A stretch of DNA of 9,837 bases from the NCBI GenBank assembly GCA_024640485.1, contig JAHEEY010000143.1, positions 1 to 9,837 on the forward strand, given 5' to 3'. Below the pieces are notes generated by a model. The model saw only the letters and a program-made list of their open reading frames with translations. It was not told the DNA's origin and did not search any database. Shown in pieces: positions 6,941 to 9,837 of this stretch. Numbering within the stretch: the first letter of the stretch is position 1; each line of letters begins with the position of its first letter. The position numbers and the translations under genes are program-made. Source of the stretch: Chloroflexota bacterium (lineage in GTDB: Bacteria > Chloroflexota > Anaerolineae > Promineifilales > Promineifilaceae).

Positions 6941-6983
6941 GCCGTTATAAAAGCGAAACGGTCCGGCAGCTTTCACCCACACT

Positions 6984-7004
6984 ATGGTCATAAGATTATA
7001 CCAT
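6984..7004 (+). other. Hairpin spanning the GH2 start codon
   Basis: ATGGTCATAA (6984-6993) can pair with TTATACCAT (6996-7004) apart from one bulged C, with a small central loop. The first two bases of the GH2 ATG (7003-7005) lie in the stem. No Shine-Dalgarno is visible upstream. The structure could dampen translation. Alternatively, TAAGAT (6991-6996) placed 6 bases before the ATG resembles a -10 box of a leaderless transcript, though no -35 is evident. Confidence 0.42.
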
Positions 7005-9294
7005 GAGAAAACAGTCCTTTTTCAACCACAACTGGCGGTACGCGGCCCAGAAAGCAGCGTTGGACGCACCTGACGACTTATTTGAGGCGGTCACGCTGCC
7101 TCATGCCAACAAGATATTTCCACATAGTAATTTCGACAACCAGGAATACCAGTTCATTTCAACTTATCGGAAGACGTTCTCTGTCTGGGGTGGTAATCGG
7201 GAAGATGGGGCGGATGTTCCCGCCGGGCCCGAAGGTTATGCCAGGGGACAGGACGCGCTGGTATTTCTGGATTTTGATGGGGTGATGCTGGCCTGTACCG
7301 TCTTTCTGAATGGAAAGATGGTCGGCGAACATCTGGGCGGGTATGCTCCCTTTTCAGTAGAGATCAGCGGCGAATTACGAGATGGGGAAAACATCCTCAC
7401 GGTATATGTTGATTCGCGGGAGCGCAAAGATATCCCCCCTTATGGGCATCTGGTCGATTATCTGACCTTCGGGGGCATCTACCGCGACGTCTATCTGCGG
7501 ATGGTCAGCCCGATCCATATTGAGAATATGTTCATCCAGACAGCAGATGTGCTGAATGACCCCCGGCTCTTCTGCGATGTCCGGGTGAACCATTTTTCGG
7601 AAGGGCTGAGCCTCAAAGCGACCCTGGTGGATTCCCAGGGGGATGAAATCGCTTCCGCGTACCAGACTGCGGCTCAGAAAACCACACGGGTGACATTTGA
7701 AGCGCTGCCGGCGACGGCGCTTTGGTCCATTGAGAGCCCTACGCTGTATTCCCTGCAGGTTTCGCTGATCCAAAACGGAGAGATCGTTGATACGCTCTCT
7801 TCCCGGTTTGGCTTCCGGCAGGCGGAATTTCGCCCGGACGGCGGCTTTTATCTGAACGGGGATCGCATTCCCCTGGTTGGCCTCAACCGGCATCAGACCT
7901 ATCCGTATATCGGGGCGGCGGCGCCGCGGCGGCTGCAGCGGCAGGATGCCGAGATCATCAAATATGAGCTGGCCTGCAATGTGGTGCGCACCTCTCATTA
8001 TCCCCAATCGCCCCATTTCCTGGATCGATGTGACGAGATCGGGCTGCTGGTTTTTGAAGAGATCACCGGCTGGCAGCACGTGGGTGATGATAAATGGCAG
8101 GCGATCTGTCTGGATGAATTGGAAGTGATGATTGAGCGGGACCGCAACCGTCCCGCGGTGATCTTGTGGGGGGTACGGGTGAATGAGTCGGGTGATAATG
8201 ATGATCTTTATGCCCGCACCAATGCGCTGGCCCACAAGCTGGACCCCAGCCGGCAGACGGGCGGGGTGCGCGACTTCCTGGGAAGCTCCTTTTTGGAGGA
8301 TGTTTACACGCTCAACGACTTTTCCAACGGCATCCAGAAGCCTCGCGAACAGCCGCACCTGATTACGGAGTATTCCGGGCATATGTTCCCCACCAAAATC
8401 TGGGACCACGAAGAACGGCTGATCGAACACGCCCTGCTGCATGCCAAGATCTGCAATCTGCAGATCGGGAATGAGAAGATCGCCGGGGCGATCGGTTGGT
8501 GCGCGTTTGACTATGCTACCCACATTGAGTTTGGGTCCGGCGACCGGATCTGCTACCACGGGGTGATGGATATTTTCCGGATGCCGAAATGGGCGGCGTA
8601 TCTGTACCAGAGCCAGCAAGCGCCGGCGAAGAAAGCCGTCTTGCAGGCGGCTACCCATTGGACGATGGGCGACCGGAACGGGGGGGGCAACAATCCGATC
8701 ACGGTATTCAGCAACTGTGACGAGGTTGAAATCATCATTGGCGAAAACAATGTGGGCAGATTCCAGCCTGATTTCGACAGCTACCCCCATCTGGCACATC
8801 CTCCCTTCGTGATTCACGGATTGAATGCGTACAGCGCCTGGGGGCAGGCGGAGTTTTATGATCTGCACCTGGTTGGCTATGTTCAGGGAGAAGCGGTGAT
8901 CGAACAGTGGATTTCCAGCAGCCGGCTGCCGAAGAGATTGGCGCTTTCCACGGACAGCGATGAGCTGCAGGCGGATGGGACGGACATGACCCGGCTGATG
9001 TTCAAAGTCACCGATGAGTTCGGCAACCCGCTGCCGTACGCAGCCAAGGTGGTGAGTTTTGAGCTGGAGGGGGAGGCGGAGCTGATTGGTGAGAATCCGT
9101 TCCCGTTAATCGGCGGGCAGGCGGCTTTGTATATCAAAGCGGGGCATCAACCGGGGCGCGTGACCGTTCGTGCCGATGCGCCGGGATTGCCCCAGGCATT
9201 GGTCTCGTTGGCAATCGTTCCGGCAGCAGCGGTTGAAGGCCGGAAATTTCAGCGGCGGATATCAAAATCGTCACCGATTTCGTTCAGAGGATAG
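7003..9294 (+). CDS. Cytoplasmic beta-galactosidase, glycoside hydrolase family 2
   Basis: 763 residues with no signal peptide, so it acts inside the cell on imported galactosides. Order of parts: N-terminal sugar-binding jelly-roll (about 1-170; FLNGKMVGEHLGGYAPF at 101-117, FGGIYRDVYL at 156-165), an immunoglobulin-like domain (about 170-275), the TIM barrel (about 276-590), then C-terminal beta domains that include a stretch of Big/invasin-like pattern near 645-740. In the barrel, LNRHQTYP (294-301) and RTSHYPQSP (329-337) are typical GH2 sites. WGVRVNES carries acid/base Glu395 and LITEYSGHMFPTK carries nucleophile Glu456; both are intact. The ATG at 7003 is the only sensible start; a nearby ATG at 6984 is out of frame. 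It lacks a clear ribosome site. Beta-galactosidase is the likeliest activity because GH53 is in the locus, but GH2 also contains glucuronidases and mannosidases. It overlaps a possible GTG start of the regulator by one base. Confidence 0.88.
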   Translation: MRKQSFFNHNWRYAAQKAALDAPDDLFEAVTLPHANKIFPHSNFDNQEYQFISTYRKTFSVWGGNREDGADVPAGPEGYARGQDALVFLDFDGVMLACTVFLNGKMVGEHLGGYAPFSVEISGELRDGENILTVYVDSRERKDIPPYGHLVDYLTFGGIYRDVYLRMVSPIHIENMFIQTADVLNDPRLFCDVRVNHFSEGLSLKATLVDSQGDEIASAYQTAAQKTTRVTFEALPATALWSIESPTLYSLQVSLIQNGEIVDTLSSRFGFRQAEFRPDGGFYLNGDRIPLVGLNRHQTYPYIGAAAPRRLQRQDAEIIKYELACNVVRTSHYPQSPHFLDRCDEIGLLVFEEITGWQHVGDDKWQAICLDELEVMIERDRNRPAVILWGVRVNESGDNDDLYARTNALAHKLDPSRQTGGVRDFLGSSFLEDVYTLNDFSNGIQKPREQPHLITEYSGHMFPTKIWDHEERLIEHALLHAKICNLQIGNEKIAGAIGWCAFDYATHIEFGSGDRICYHGVMDIFRMPKWAAYLYQSQQAPAKKAVLQAATHWTMGDRNGGGNNPITVFSNCDEVEIIIGENNVGRFQPDFDSYPHLAHPPFVIHGLNAYSAWGQAEFYDLHLVGYVQGEAVIEQWISSSRLPKRLALSTDSDELQADGTDMTRLMFKVTDEFGNPLPYAAKVVSFELEGEAELIGENPFPLIGGQAALYIKAGHQPGRVTVRADAPGLPQALVSLAIVPAAAVEGRKFQRRISKSSPISFRG

Positions 9295-9305
9295 TGAAGG
9301 AGCCG

Positions 9306-9837
9306 ATGGTAAAGAAGAAGAAGGGTATCACCCAAAAAGATGTGGCTGAACGGGCTGGTGTGTCCCGCGGGGTTGTCTCTTATGTGATCAACAACGGCCC
9401 TCGTGATGTCTCCCCGGAAACGCGGGCGCGGGTGCTGGCGGCTATCGATGAATTGGGCTACCGGCCGAATAAACACGCCCAAAATCTGATACTTGGCGAT
9501 TCGACGGCAAAGAAATCTTTAGGGATCATCGCCGGGGGGCACAGCTACAATGTGCTGGAGCGGCCATACTACAACAGTATCCTGGCTGGCTTGTTTGATG
9601 AAGTTCACCGACTGGGGCAAGAGGTCCGGTTTTTCAGCTTTTTTGATGCGTTAACTGACCCGGTTTTCTTTAACAAGCACATTCACCGGGATGAGATTTC
9701 ATCGTTGATTTTGATCTTGCCGGCAATGATCGCCACCAACCCGGGCAACCAGCGAATTTTGGACCAGATGGCCGAACGGATCGACAATGTGGTTTGTTTA
9801 GAGGAGCCGGTGAAGGATTGGCCGACGGTGATTTTCG
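9306..9837 (+). CDS. LacI-family transcriptional regulator, 5' part
   Basis: The frame is open to the window end (177 codons visible of about 340 usual). The N-terminal LacI helix-turn-helix covers about residues 8-60: ITQKDVAERAGVS, then RGVVSYVINNGP, VSPETRARVLAAIDELG and the hinge region YRPNKHAQNL. The effector-binding domain begins with LGIIAGG (about 70-76) and continues with the PYYNSILAGLFDEVHRLG pattern. The ATG at 9306 has AAGGAG only 3 bases upstream, which is short. An in-frame GTG at 9294 overlaps the GH2 stop as TAGTG and adds four residues, so coupled initiation there is possible. As second gene after GH2 and beside a LacI-type operator, it is probably the local repressor relieved by a galacto-oligosaccharide or galactose (GanR-like by position). 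The ligand cannot be read from the sequence. Confidence 0.92.
   Translation, partial: MVKKKKGITQKDVAERAGVSRGVVSYVINNGPRDVSPETRARVLAAIDELGYRPNKHAQNLILGDSTAKKSLGIIAGGHSYNVLERPYYNSILAGLFDEVHRLGQEVRFFSFFDALTDPVFFNKHIHRDEISSLILILPAMIATNPGNQRILDQMAERIDNVVCLEEPVKDWPTVIF

Noticed and set aside
6942..6961. CCGTT...AACGG inverted repeat in the GH2 leader as an operator or riboswitch
   Set aside because: Only five paired bases with an asymmetric centre, and no recognisable riboswitch core.
7375..8868. A 497-codon open frame on the minus strand inside the GH2 gene
   Set aside because: It lies wholly antisense to an intact GH2 enzyme with both catalytic residues. Its Arg/His/Pro/Ile-rich translation has no recognisable domain, as expected for a shadow frame in GC-biased coding DNA.

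Overview
The window carries a compact locus for using beta-1,4-galactan (type I arabinogalactan), preceded by the tail of an unrelated fasciclin-domain gene. The organism is most likely a member of the Chloroflexota, probably Anaerolineae-like. This is inferred from style, not from a marker gene: a lipoprotein binding protein with a long E/P/T/V tether after its lipobox, a FAS1 protein, a LacI regulator with the wording VSRGVVSYVINNGPR, and moderately high GC.

Layout: (1) 1-399, + strand, the 3' end of a FAS1 gene, closed by a good rho-independent terminator. (2) 400-831, no convincing gene; three hairpins separate two convergent transcripts. (3) 832-6796, - strand, an operon read right to left: solute-binding lipoprotein (5162-6796), MalF/GanP-type permease (3452-5062), MalG/GanQ-type permease (2566-3459) and a GH53 endo-beta-1,4-galactanase lipoprotein (832-2562). 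A strong hairpin in the gap after the binding-protein gene probably trims downstream expression. (4) 6797-7002, a divergent control region. Two sigma70-like promoters face in opposite directions with overlapping -10 boxes, and a LacI-type palindrome (6880-6893) overlaps one -35 box. (5) 7003-9837, + strand: a cytoplasmic GH2 beta-galactosidase followed directly by a LacI-family regulator that runs off the window.

How it works together (inference from families and gene order): GH53 on the cell surface cuts galactan into galacto-oligosaccharides. The tethered binding protein and the two permeases import them, and GH2 splits them to galactose inside the cell. The LacI protein is the natural sensor and repressor acting on the shared control region. 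This matches the Bacillus subtilis gan locus (ganS-P-Q-A-B with regulator ganR), except that a GH2 enzyme, divergently transcribed, takes the place of the GH42 enzyme GanA. No ATPase gene is present, so a shared MsmX/MalK-type ATPase encoded elsewhere is expected.

Most interesting points: a starch-enzyme-type X25 module fused to the C-terminus of the binding protein; an unnamed C-terminal beta-rich domain on the GH53 enzyme; the interlocked divergent promoters with a single operator; and a GH2 start codon that lacks a Shine-Dalgarno and sits in a hairpin.
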